This document shows, in pieces, positions 45,422 to 56,881 of a stretch of DNA of 64,000 nucleotides (positions within the stretch are counted from its first letter, which is position 1; each line of letters opens with the position of its first letter). The DNA comes from Zingiber officinale (taxonomy: Eukaryota; Streptophyta; Magnoliopsida; Zingiberales; Zingiberaceae). The stretch covers positions 30,589,891 through 30,653,890 of the forward strand of contig NC_055990.1 of assembly GCF_018446385.1 (NCBI RefSeq), given 5' to 3'. A program made the position numbers and the translations under genes. A model generated the notes under the pieces. That model was not told where the DNA came from, searched no databases, and worked only from the letters and a program-made list of their open reading frames with translations.

Positions 45422-46193
45422 GTGAGTTGAATGCTAGAACAATTTTAGTAAAGGTTCTCAATTTATTAAATTGTAAATGAAAAAATATTTTAAGTATTTA
45501 TCCTACTAATTTTGTCCATGCATTAGTAATATCCTACTAATTTTGTCCATGAATTGTTTCTATCTGGGTTGCAAGATGAATTAGTTCCCCCTTTGCAGAT
45601 GCAGATGCTGCACTCTAAAGCTATAGGAAATAACTAGATTGTAGATTTGTGGATTTTCCAAATGGCATGCACATGGATACATGGTACTCTAGTGGTGATC
45701 GGTATTGGCGAACAATCCAGTTGTTCTTGGATCAGTATGTTGTAGAGTTCAAAGAATTTAATGCTAATGCAAAGTAGGTGACAACAAGGGGGTAAGTCAG
45801 ATCTTCTCTATCTGTGAAATGAAATATTCTCGTAAATCTGCCTGCATCAAAAGTTGATATATTTAATTTACTACTTTTTGGATAGTTACACTATTCATCT
45901 AATGTCTATCTCTATGCGGTGATTGTTGAATTAAAGCAAGCAGTGAAAATTTTAGACAACTGTATGCATTTGCCACTTCTTGACATGTGCATGTCCTTGT
46001 AGATGAGGCAGCAAGGTGATCTGCAATATTTTAGACTAGCTCTTTGTGTAGTATGCAAACCAAACGCCAAAGATGTTGCAGCAATTCTATATTTAAATGT
46101 GACCAACCAATCATCTGGTTGAAGAGCATTGATTGCCATTTGGATGATCTAAGCTCATCTTATTACTTCATATCTTGTTCTAAACTTTGTATA
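45422..46193 (+). other. Unidentified fragment and filler in CACTA element 3
   Basis: One plus-strand frame at about 45640-45775 reads FVDFPNGMHMDTWYSSGDRY and FLDQYVVEFKEFNANAK before a stop. It looks like an exon of a real protein, but I do not recognise it. The rest shows no coding. Confidence 0.35.
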
Positions 46194-47370
46194 AAATGGT
46201 AAATGGTGGGAGAGTGAATAGCCGGACATGTATTAATTTTGTAAAGAATGTGCAAGATAATTTGACTAGGGGATTTTGTCATGAGCTTGCTCAGATGTGA
46301 CAAATATCAGGAATGGTATGACTTCAACTTTTTACTACATTATATGATTTACTACATGCAACTTAATTCTTAATTATCTTATTTTAAAAAGAGACACATA
46401 GATCATTATTTTTATCTATATGTTTTATAGGAATTTTCTCTAGATCCTGTACTTCATCCTTTAATTGCTCGACCTGATCATGTTGAAAGAGCGCTTTCAG
46501 CACGTTATTATGATACAATGACCATACTCCAACCTCAGGGAAAGGAGCTTGATTTGATCATTGTAATATTGTCTGATAATGATGGTTCTCTTTATGGTAT
46601 GATGTCTTTCTTGCACTTGATCTTGTTCGACACAACTTGATATTTTTGCTTGTTAACAAATATCAATTGGCTGAACCTTTTAGCTTTAATTTTTTCCCTT
46701 TCCTTGTTCGCTTTATTATTATATGCTATAGTTATTACAAGTGATCAAAAGCAAATATGTGAGACTGACCTTGATTTAGTTTCACAATGTTGTTTGACAA
46801 AGCATGTTTTCAGGATAAGTAAACAGTACCTTGCCAATGTTGGCCTTTAGATCAATGGAAATGTTGCAAAAAAAAAAAAAAAAAGGGTGGAACCGCCACC
46901 TTAGCGGCCCCCTGAGTCCGACCCCACAGATATCTAGAGGGGGTAAATCACGGTTAAGCTGGGCAGGAGGGGTGACTGGGGGTCAAGTGGAATTTAAAGC
47001 GCAGCAGACCGAGTAGATCAATGGAAATGTGAGTACGTGGAAGGTGGATCTATTTTTCTTGTTCTACTTTGTGTTGTACAGTTCTTGTCGATGCATTGTC
47101 AAGGCACATTCCTCTTGTTAGCGACTAACCAACTATAATATTTGGTGCTGACGTAACACATCCTCATCCTGGGGAAGATTCTATCCCTTCTATCGCAGTT
47201 GTAAGTAATTTTGTCAATCTTCATTTCTTGCTTTATGTATAGTTGCCTTGATGTATCCTTACTATCTTGATTATATTTGGTTTGTCAAGTTATTGCGTCT
47301 CAAGACTAGCTCGAGGTGACAAAATATGCTGGATTGGTCTGTGCTTAGGCCCATCAAGAAATCCTACAAG
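46194..47370 (+). pseudogene. Captured fragment: ARGONAUTE1, MID to early PIWI region, five exons
   Basis: Exons: 46194-46315 ([18 protein letters not shown], stop, QISGM), 46431-46596 (FSLDPVLHPLIARPDHVERA, YDTMTILQPQGKELDLIIVI), about 46739-46864 ([31 protein letters not shown]), about 47083-47201 (LVDALSRHIPLVSD, stop, [17 protein letters not shown] with the first catalytic Asp context) and about 47290-47370 (ASQD, stop, LEVTKYAGLVCA, stop, AHQEIL). AGO1 binds small RNAs and slices target RNA. At least four in-frame stops; two replace residues usually Trp and Gln (TGG and CAG to TAG), consistent with C-to-T decay of methylated DNA. A SINE-like insertion splits exon three from its donor. 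Confidence 0.8.
46865..47013. mobile_element. SINE-like retroposon, 149 bp, in the AGO1 fragment
   Basis: Flanked by a perfect 17-bp duplication TAGATCAATGGAAATGT (46848-46864 and 47014-47030), the mark of target-primed insertion. It begins TGC plus a run of 17 A and continues GC-rich with 'ggtggaaccgccacc'. On the minus strand it would end in poly(T) preceded by 'ggttccaccc', close to a Pol III B box. Orientation is therefore uncertain; several plant SINEs do end in T runs. Confidence 0.7.
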
Positions 47371-47674
47371 TTAAAGATTGTGATGGGACTTGGGTTGACA
47401 ATAATTAAGTGCAATCCTACATGGCATGAACCACCATCACAAGTTTCTAGTCTTTTGGCTATTCTTCATTAGTTGTAAATGGAGTTTATTTGTTTATTTG
47501 TATTGGGATAAATTTTATTTGAACATGAGATATGTCTCTTCTTTTGTGAGTGTAATTCTTGTATAACTAACATTTTGAATGATATTAATGTGGAGAATAT
47601 TCTTTCTTGATTATGATTCTTTATTATATATTTAAATTGAAATATGATATATTGGTATTAAAAGATAATAATTT

Positions 47675-47988
47675 AAAAGACAACGGTTTAAATCGTTATT
47701 GTTGTCTATCACCCTTAAAGACAACGGTTAAAAACCGTTGTCGTAGCCCAAAAAACGGTTGTAACTAGTAGTAAAAATGCTCTAAATAACAACGGTTTTA
47801 AACCATCTTCTTTTCATTCAAAGACAACGGTTTAAAACCGTTACAAAACTATTGTAGTTTTATTCAAAGACAACGGTTTAAAACCGTTGTCGTCCCCCCA
47901 CTTTTAACAACACTGCCAATTATAATAGTTTTAAAGGGCCTACGACAACGGTTTTTAACCGTTGTCTTTTAATATTTTTGTTGTAGTG
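47675..47988. repeat. CACTA element 3, right subterminal and terminal repeats
   Basis: Repeated 'aaagacaacggtttaaaacc' and inversions, ending 'atatttttgttgtagtg' at 47988. Confidence 0.88.
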
Positions 47989-48463
47989 TTATTACAACAT
48001 GCATCACACACATCCACCAGAACATGCATATGTAGACATAATCATAGAATAAAATTTGTTTAGAAACTATACCTGTCAGATGACATGTAATGGAAACAAT
48101 ATCAACTAACAAACTTCACAAGATTTACCTCTGTCGATAGACAACTTTGCAAAGCCACAAGTCGCATCTCATTTTTGGTACTAGCCGAAGGAAGGAGACG
48201 ATGTGATATGAGAGAAGAACACATGGCTTGATTTGTGCTCAGTGGCTAGTGTAACCTAGCGACACAAATTGGGATATCAACTAAGTTGTTGTTCGGATGC
48301 AGGAGTTACTTTTCGACACAATGAGGCCAACAGTAGGGGCTATCCGGCAGTTAGGGCCGATGATATGGTGGTCAGTTGGAAGGCACGGCAGCAGGGTGGC
48401 TGGTTGGAAGGCTCGGCAGCAGGGTGGTTGGTTGGAAGGCCCAGCAGAAGGGTGGCCGACAGT
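47989..48463. other. Intergenic with a short tandem repeat
   Basis: Near 48370-48455 three units of about 32 bp built on 'ggttggaaggc' and 'gcagcagggtggct'. Small ORFs here follow the repeat and are not supported. Confidence 0.5.
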
Positions 48464-48959
48464 TAGGGGTATAAATGAACCAAGTCGCTCATGAGCTATT
48501 CGAAGCTCGATTTGATAAAAGCTTGTTTAAGTTCATTTAATGAGGCTCGTTAAGATAAACAAACCAAGCTCAAGCTTCACAATATTCAGCTCGTTAGCTC
48601 GTGAACATGTTCGTTAAGATCATAAATCAACTTTGAAATAAAAAAATAATAGTTTTGACATTGAATTTATAAATTTTACACTATACTTATGAAACATACA
48701 GACAAATATATATATTAGAATAAAATTATAAGTTTTAATAAGAATATTATAATTTTCTCTAAATATATAATTAAGTTTTTACTAAATATTTAAATTTATA
48801 ATTTATATTTATTAAGATCGTTTAGATTTAATAAAAACTCGAATAAGCTCGTAAGACATGAATACATTCGTTAAATAAAACTGTAGCTCAGCTCGATTAT
48901 AAACGAGCTAAACTTAAACATTCAAGAGTTCGGCTCAGCTCGACTTGATTACACCCCTA
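48464..48959. mobile_element. hAT-like non-autonomous element, 496 bp
   Basis: The left terminus TAGGGGTATAAAT pairs with the right terminus ...ATTACACCCCTA. The flanking 8-mers CCGACAGT (48456-48463) and CAGACAGT (48960-48967) match at 7 of 8, fitting hAT's 8-bp duplication. The interior is AT-rich with 'agctcg' repeats and no coding. A truncated relative lies at 32099-32255. Confidence 0.7.
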
Positions 48960-48967
48960 CAGACAGT

Positions 48968-50090
48968 GGCCAGAGGCGGCAAAACAAAAGGGTGCAACCC
49001 TTTTTGATGGTTAGCAGCACAAGAGAGGGAGAGGGAGGAAGATAGAAAAAACCTAAAATCCAATTCTCTTGTATTTCTTCTCCCATGAAGATGTATTTAT
49101 ACATTTCCATCGAAGTTTGATAAGCAAGATCGTCGAAGTAGAAGATATAGCTAGCAAGAAGGATGACACAGAAAAAGGAACTAACATGCTCGGTGCATCC
49201 GAGGGACGAGGTGCAATGGAAGAGTACATCGGTGGGCGAGAAAGACGTATACAGTGTTCGAGGGAAGAGAAGCAGGGGAAGAAGTCTGCTCGAGGAGAAG
49301 GCCAAAGTTGGGTTTGGGTAAGCTCAATTTCAGAGGGCCGGAGCATCACCCAAGCGAGAGGAACAAAAAATGATTAACAAGGGAAGTTAACTATTTTTAG
49401 ATAAACAGTATGAAGGCACCTTCAAAGGATTGGAAGGCGCCTTCCCTAGCCGTTACTCGAGGATAAAATTTTATCCTCGGGAGATAGAATTGTTAGATCG
49501 TGAAAGTTGATAGAGGGGGGGGGGGGGGGGGAATATCGATCATAAAATTCGTAGTGAGTACGCAGCGGAAAAGAAAGAGAATAATGCTAACAAGAATCGA
49601 TTTACTTGGTTTGGAGCATTGGTCGACTCCTACTCCAAGGTCCTCACTCGTCGAGTGCTTTCGTTGGCCAATCACTAATAGTTCGTAAAAATATTACAAA
49701 TGAAAGTATAAGAACTTTTAAATAGGAAATGGCTACACTCCCTGGAGGAGGAAGGTGAGGGTCATCGGTAGGAGAAGGATGAGCTAAACAAGAAGGAAAG
49801 CCACAGTTCATTTGAAGTTTGTAAGCCTCTAAGTCGCCAAAGTTGGAAGTGCAACGAGTAAACCACTCGCTGGAGGAAGTCATCATGGCTGAGAGATGAT
49901 TGCGGAGAGAGGAATAGCAGCTAATGGAACAAGAAGAAGAAGGAAAACCCTAGAAATGGAAGACGATGGGTTAAACCCTTCTCTTCTTCTGCCCTTTTAA
50001 GAAAGAACCCTTAAACAAATAATGGAAAAAAATAGCATAAGGGAGAAAAACACAAAATCATAGGGATAAAAGAAAAAGTGGGATTGATAA
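48968..50090. other. Intergenic with a probable antisense SIRE LTR scrap
   Basis: A run of G at about 49516-49531 is followed by 'gtacgcagcggaaaag', which mirrors the end of the SIRE-type LTR at 25385-25470 read in reverse. A hairpin 'gaggataaaattttatcctc' lies at 49459-49478. Other sequence is unassigned; short ORFs (48949-49377, 49493-49886) show no domains. Confidence 0.4.
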
Positions 50091-51879
50091 TGTCATGCCC
50101 TAGGGGAGTCCCTGTCCGAAGAAATTTTGGCAGCATCTCCCCTGTACAGTTGACAATCTGAAACTTCTACAATGCCCTCAAGGCCACATATACATTGGCC
50201 AACACGGTCGGAACAATAATAATAATAATAAAACACAACACACAGACATCCACATAGTTTAATAGTTAACCAACTAGAACAGTGATAAGAAGACTCAAAA
50301 ACAACCCTACTCAACTACACTCATAAAGCACAAAACTGATGTCCTACTCCACTACACCCATAAAGCTCAAATCCGACGATAAAATCAACTCACCTCTTCT
50401 GCCATCTAGGCAGGCATGCAGTAAAACAAATCCAAACAAAACTCATTGACAATATCCATAAAGTAAATTAATACAAGTCCAGATGTCAAAAGTAGAATAA
50501 GTCTAAACATAGTCTAATAAAGAAGAACCAAAAGATCAACACACGTCCTCGTGAACTGCAGGGGACTAGCGACTGGAACTCTCCGGACAACATTAACCTG
50601 AAAATAACAATGGAGGAGGGTGTGAGTCCAACACTCAACGGGTAACAACTGATATGCATAATAAAGAAAATAACAACCAGCACTAATCATGCGTATGGTC
50701 TCCTGATACAAGAAAGATAAATGCAACTGAAATAAGCAGGAGAAAACTGTACTAACTAGGACCAGGGTATAAGTATAACAGGGTCATCAGACCGAGAGGT
50801 ATCAAAATCCTGTATGCATGTCAAACATATGCATCCATCTAAATGCAACATATAAGTGCAGCAAACACAATCAGAAAAATGCATAAATGCATATGATGCC
50901 AATGATGGGTCCTGGTCACCCCTGACGCCAGTCAGCTATCTCACACACGATGGTGAGACCGAGTGGGTAGGGCTGTGACAACCGTGCACTTTGATTTCAC
51001 TACTCCTAATGAGTGACCGAGTGGATGGAATGCTGTCGGAGTACACCTATCCTCCTACTCCAAATCATAAATGGAGGAGCTCAATACTCTCATCTCCCGG
51101 TACACAATGACGGGGAGGGATCCCGGCATGCTACCATGCTGTAGTACATTACCCATGAGCGTCCCAGCGGAGCACCACCGAGCAAACTGACGTGCTACCA
51201 CGCTGCGTCACGCTACCCATGAGCGTCCCAGCGGAGCACCGATAGAGATGAAACTGGCGATGTGCTCAACAATAATCGAGCAGACTATCGCACAACATGC
51301 AATCATGCGAATGGTGCATGACACTAAGCATGACAAAATCCTGAGCAGCATAGCAATATCCATTTATATGTAAAATGTGTACCATAGGACAATGAACCAA
51401 ATCAAAGGTACACAGATCAGATAAGGTATATGTAACGCCCCACCCCTTCCTGCTCAAGCTGACGGGGGTTACTTATCTTTCCTTCTTAAAACAGCGGAAG
51501 TCTTATTTATAGTATATTTTTTTTTCTTTACTTTTCAAATCATCATCACTAACTATCTATTATATGAGTCACATAACATGCTTAACATAAATTTAAATCA
51601 TAATACTAAAGAGCATGATGAAATGTCATGGAGTCACAAAAGAACGACATAAACATAATTCTTATTAACTAGAAGCAGGTCTTTCTCTTTAGCCGAGTCA
51701 CTACTACACACGTCCTTCTTGCCCCCTCCTGCTGCTCCCTTAGTACATCCATTCTTTGCCCTTATCTGTGGTACAAGGAAAGTAAGCTGTGAGCACTCAA
51801 GGCTCAGTAAGATTCTTTCCTACTCACAAAAACCGTATAACATAACTAAAACTCCAAGGCATATAGCATAAAGACAACT

Positions 51880-52220
51880 CATCATATCATGTATAGAAGC
51901 ATCATATCATAGCATAATCATAAGGTATCATGGCATATCATAACAAAAATCGTAAAGTGCATCCTAGCATAATATAATCATGATCATAACATAGCATAAC
52001 ATAATCATAAAGTTCATCCTAACATAACATAACATAATCATAAGCATTATGACATATCATGATAAAATCGTAAGGTGCATCCTAGCATAACATAATCATG
52101 ATCATAGCATATCATAATATAAACATAAAGTTCATCCTAACATAACATAACATAAACATAAGCCTCATGGTATATCGTAACATAATCATAAAGTGTTATG
52201 CGAGATGACTTTCAAAAACA
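51880..52220 (+). repeat. 'cataacataatcata' short repeats
   Basis: Three diverged units of about 110-120 bp made of 'gcatcctagcataacataat' and 'catcctaacataacata' phrases. Confidence 0.65.
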
Positions 52221-52569
52221 TGATTCATGCAATAATATATGCAACATGTCCTTTGAAAACTTATTATATATATACTTAAACATAATCATAACATGATTAG
52301 GGTCCCGGCTTGTACCACATACATAAATGCGCGCATCCTATGTCGGTCCAAGGTAGCAAGTCTTGAACCCTATAAGGCATACATACTAGGCCTGTTTCTT
52401 AGTCCATCGACCTAGGGGCACTTAGGAGCCCATCCCTAACGAGGCTCGTTTCTTAGTCCATCGACCCCGGGGCGCTTATGGAGCCCACCCTTGGTACAAT
52501 CCATATAAAGTAAAGTATCATGTCATACATATCATGGTTCTTGTTCTTTCATGCACATCATATTTCTTA

Positions 52570-52750
52570 TCATATCATGGCATATAGAATTTGGGCACAC
52601 AGCTCATCATAATGACATGTAAAATTTGGGCACACAGCACATCATAAATACATGCATAATTTGGGCACACAGCTCATCATAAATATCATGCATAAATTGG
52701 GCACACAGCTCATCATGAATAGCATGCATAACTTGGGCACACAGCACAGC
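52570..52750 (+). repeat. Tandem repeat, about 5 x 39 bp
   Basis: Five units sharing 'tttgggcacacagctcatca', separated by 'aaatacatgcata'-type sequence. Confidence 0.85.
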
Positions 52751-53105
52751 ATAAGGTTTACCATCATACATAGATCATAAGTGTACATAATTTAACATAA
52801 AAGCATAGCAAGCTCTTGCCACATCATAAAACATTGCATGTGAGATACATGGAAAACATATTTAGATTTCTAACCCAAATGTCATATAGTGGCCGAAACA
52901 TATAGTTGTGATTTAGGTAAAAATCAACATACAAGCATGTGAACCCTAAACCAATATCATATCATATACCATAAGGAAACATCATGAGCATGTTTAGGTA
53001 GGGTTTTAGGTTTCCTAAGCTTATGAACTTATCATGGCCGAATCTTATCAATCATTACATTGGGTTAAAAACAACATTCAAGCATGTGAAACCTAAGCAA
53101 ATGTT

Positions 53106-53981
53106 ACAAGGAACATCATGAGAATAGTTAGGTTAGGTTCCAAGTTTCCTAGGCCCTTAACCTTGTTGTGGCCGAAACCTTTAAGGCTTGGAGCTAGGTT
53201 TCAAGTGTCATAAAAACATGGAAACCCTAAACAAGTTTCATAGCAATTATTACAAGGAACATCATGAGCATAATTAGGTTAGGTTCCAAGTTTCCTAGGC
53301 CCTTAAACTTGTTGTGGCCGAAACCCTTAAGGCTTGGAACTAGGTTTCAAGTGTCCTAAAAGCATGGAAACCCTAAACCAATTTCATAGCAATTTTTACA
53401 AGGAACATCATGAGCATAATTAGGTTAGGTTCCAAGTTTCCTAGGCCCTTAAACTTGTTGTGGCCGAAACCCTTAAGGCTTGGAACTAGGTTTCAAGTGT
53501 CCTAAAAGCATGGAAACCCTACACCAATTTCATAGCAATTTTTACAAGGAACATCATGAGCATAATTAGGTTAGATTACAAGTTTCCTAGGCCCTTAAAC
53601 ATATTGTGGCCGAGACTTGTAAGGCTTGCATCTAGGGTTTAAGTGTCATAAAAGCATGAGAACCTAAACAAATTTCATAGCAATTATTTCAAGGAACAAC
53701 ATGAGCATAATTAGGTTAGGTGCTAAGTTTCCTAGGCCTTTAAACATGTTGTGGCCGAAACCTTTAAGGCTTGGAACTAGGTTTCAAGTGTCATAAAAGC
53801 ATGGAAACCCTAAACCAATTTCATAGCAATTATTATAAGGAACATCATGAGCATAATTAGGTTAGGTGCTAAGTTTCCTAGGCCTTTAAACATGTTGTGG
53901 CCGAAACTTGTAAGACTTAAAACTAGGGTTCAAGTGTCATAAAAACATGAGGACCTTAAACAACTTTCATAGCAATTATTT
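53106..53981 (+). repeat. Tandem repeat, 6 x about 146 bp
   Basis: Unit starts ('caaggaacatcatgag' or a variant) fall at 53106, 53252, 53398, 53544, 53689 and 53835, with a further start at 53981. Each holds 'gtttcctaggcccttaaac', 'tgtggccgaaaccc' and 'tttcaagtgtcataaaagc'. Units two to four are nearly identical; outer ones decay, and partial units extend to about 52980 and 54130. Confidence 0.92.
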
Positions 53982-56676
53982 CAAGGAACAACATGAGCAT
54001 GTCATATCAATTTCATAACTTGTCTTAAGGAGGATCATGGCATAATTAGTTTAGGTTTAACAATTTTTTCTAGGCCCCTAGTCATATCATGGCCGAATAC
54101 ATATGAGCATGGAATGAAGTTTAATCATCATATAGGCATGAGCATATTATGTTAACAACTTCCTCATCATGAAGCACATATCATAAACAAAATAAGAAAC
54201 ATGCTTGGTTTGAGTCTTAACCTACCTATTTCCTTTGTTCATGTTTGGCCGAGAGTCTAGGGGTATAACTCTATGTTCTAACCAACATTCTAGCATATGA
54301 ACATTAGATAAATCCCTACCATAAAATACATGCTACAAGAAACATATTGAGCATGTCAAAATTTAGGTCTTTACATTTCCTAGATCTTTCTTTTTGGTCT
54401 TGTCTTGGCCGAAATTTTCATGAAGTTATCTTAGGTTTTTATGTAACTAAACCTCATAGAAAACACACAAGCTATTGTACCATAGGTGAGGGAAAACTTA
54501 CCTCCTTTCGCTTGTGGTTTTTCTTAAGTAAAGAAGATATCCTAAGTGCCAAGGAAGGAGAAAACTTCTTCTTCTTGTACCTCCTTTGGCTTCTTTTGCT
54601 TGGAAGGGATAGAACTTGAAGGCTTCTTCTCGAAATTTAGCTTTCTTGGAGAGGGACTTAGCTTAGCTTTTGGAATAAGGAGAGGGAAAGGCTCTTGGTT
54701 TCGGTGAAGAATGAGGAAGGAGGAAGAAGGAGGAAGAAAAGAAATTTAATCTCTTGTTTTTTTTTCTTCTCCCAATCTATTTATTCCTTTGCCAATGAAA
54801 CATGTCTTCATTCATTCCCTCAACTCCTCTTTTCCCCCACTCCTTTAATTCCCATGAAAATAGAGAGAGGGAGGGAAGTAGGCAATTCACGTTTTGCTTG
54901 CTTCTTCTCTTTACCAAGAGGAAGAGGAGGTAAGCCACTTGGTTTTTTCTTGCTCTTTTGCTTAGTTTTCTTTTATTTTCTTCTCACCTTTAACTAAATT
55001 TTCATTCCTTTCTATCCAAATATTATTCATTATCCTAGTAGTTATCATACACCAATTTATCTTCATTATTTGTGGGAGGTTCAAGGTTCAATCCTTGACC
55101 TCACCTCTTCTTATTCTATTTTTTTGTTTCTATTTTCCCTTTTTCTCTTATCCTTTTATTTCTATGCTCTAAAGAAAATAATATCCATATACCTATCTTA
55201 TAATTTCGTGGGTGTTACAGTATAAAACCTAGGTCCTGAACATAATAAAAATATGGTTGTGTCACTACCTCTATAAGCATGTATAATCAGGTAAATACTA
55301 ACATGATGTGCATAACAAATAAACAAACAAGCATGTAACAGATCGGGTAGTGATCAACCGAAGCAAATAAGAAACACAATCATTTCTATTTGTTAAAAAT
55401 ATTACTATGCATATCAAATGACATAAAGTCAAAGTACCCACCTCCAATAAGAAAGGATCGTATCCGGTCCAAATTCGACATCGAGATACTCGTCTCGCGT
55501 CAAAGTCCTGTATCAAACATATAGATATATTTTATTTAGCTACAATTCTTATAAATAGCTAAATAAAACCTCTAACCCTAAATTAGGGTAAAAATCTAAT
55601 CATACCAGTAAACAAATTCCAAACCTAATCCATATATATAACCAACTTAAACTTAACTAAATTTCTGTACTATTCATTTCTTATTTTTTCCTAGCTCCAA
55701 TTATGTGTGTGCTGTAACAAAAGGAATGACTTCCTCTACACCTTACCTCAATTCACCTCACTGCCATTTCTTGATCCACAGTAAGTTTATGCCTAGAGTT
55801 GTGGATTGTCCACGCACAAAGATGACCGGAGCTGTAATCACTGACCAAGCCTTAAATCTCAACAATTTAATATAAAGAACAGAAATTAGTTCTTCTCTAA
55901 TCAGATATGTGGCATGTCTTACCTCAATCCAGTGTCAGCGGTCTACTCTTCATGACCAAATCCTCTGACCACCTAGTGGTTGGCCGATGATCCCCTCCCA
56001 ATCCCTCCAAAACTCTGTGACAGTCGACTAGAGGGAAGGCTGGGGCACGTCAGAAACGGCGCTGCTCAGGTCGAGAGGCGACAAAGAGGGTCCGGCGGTG
56101 GTGAACTAGGGCACAGAAATGCAACGCAATGGCCGCCGGAGAGATCAAACGGTGGCCGTCGGCTTCAAGCTAGGGCACGGCGTCGGCTGTAGGGCGTCGC
56201 CGCTGCTCCGTCTGACGGCGGCGGCGGCGGCGGCGGAGCGACGCAACGGAAGGGCGACAGTGGGTCAGTGGTGGCAGATCGTCGCCGGCGCTTGGGGGAA
56301 GAGGAGCGTCACAATAGGGAAGAAGAAGAGAAATAAAAAGGAGAGGAGGAGAAGAAGAAATGAGAACTCGGCCACGGCTTATATGCGAGGGAGAAGGAAA
56401 CCGCCGTGGCGCTGGTTAGGGCATGCGAGGAGAAGGCGTGGGTGGGCTCGGCACGCGGGGGAATAAGCACAGGGAAAAGAAATAAAGAAAAAAAAGAAGA
56501 GGAAATATAAATAATTAAACATTTCCTCGTTAAACGGGGTAGCCTAAACAGGCTTTCCCGGGCCCCCTTTTTATCCCATAAACTCGTCCATACGAGCTCC
56601 GAAAAATTCTCAAAAAATTTATAAAAATTCCAAAAAATTCCCTTATCATTATTCCCCATTTTTCCGGTATTTTACA

Positions 56677-56688
56677 TTCTCCCCCACT
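56677..56688 (-). promoter_or_regulatory. Polypurine tract of element B
   Basis: 'ttctcccccact', identical to the tract of element A (5608-5619). Confidence 0.85.
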
Positions 56689-56881
56689 AATAAAAATTTG
56701 GTCCCCAAATTTCGTCATCTACCATTAGCAAGTACTAACAACAAGTAAAGAGTATAAATGTTGAATGGTAAATTAAATCACATACCTTAAGTGAAAAGAT
56801 GGAGGTATTGAGCTCGGATAGTATCCTCGAGCTCCCAAGTAGCCTCCTCGTCTGAATGATGTGCCATCCGACTTTAACCAG

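Larger units (their letters stand above)
42703..47988. mobile_element. Pack-CACTA element 3, complete, 5286 bp
   Basis: The left terminus is CACTACAAGAAAATCC at 42703; the right, in reverse, is CACTACAACAAAAATATT ending at 47988. Perfect 3-bp duplication TTA (42700-42702 and 47989-47991). Both ends have 'gacaacggtttttaaaaacc'-type subterminal repeats. It has no transposase. It carries exon fragments of acetyl-CoA synthetase, NSF and ARGONAUTE1, all plus strand, in that order, with introns. Confidence 0.92.
51431..55219. mobile_element. Solo LTR, 3.8 kb, inside the LTR of element B
   Basis: Starts TGTAACGCCCCACCCC and ends GTGGGTGTTACA, with a perfect GTATA duplication (51426-51430 and 55220-55224). 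The flanks join to restore the host LTR phrase 'aaggtat..aaacctaggtcctga'. Very long for an LTR, with three internal tandem arrays and no coding domains, so solo LTR of an unidentified gypsy-type element is the best call; a coding-poor non-autonomous element is the alternative. The Gly/Ser frames at 54347-54997 are not supported. Confidence 0.8.
50091..56676 (-). repeat. Element B left (3') LTR, split by a nested insertion
   Basis: Starts TGTCATGCCCTAGGGG and ends GGTATTTTACA. Without the nested 3789-bp insertion and one duplication it is about 2.8 kb, like the other family LTRs. It is more diverged than the LTRs of element A, so older. Confidence 0.9.

Noticed and set aside
53106..53981. Regular repeats that could suggest a CRISPR array
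   Set aside because: Whole 146-bp units repeat with no variable spacers; plant LTR tandem repeat.
56119..56466. Arg-rich ORF in the LTR of element B
   Set aside because: GC-rich LTR segment equivalent to 4970-5420; no domain.
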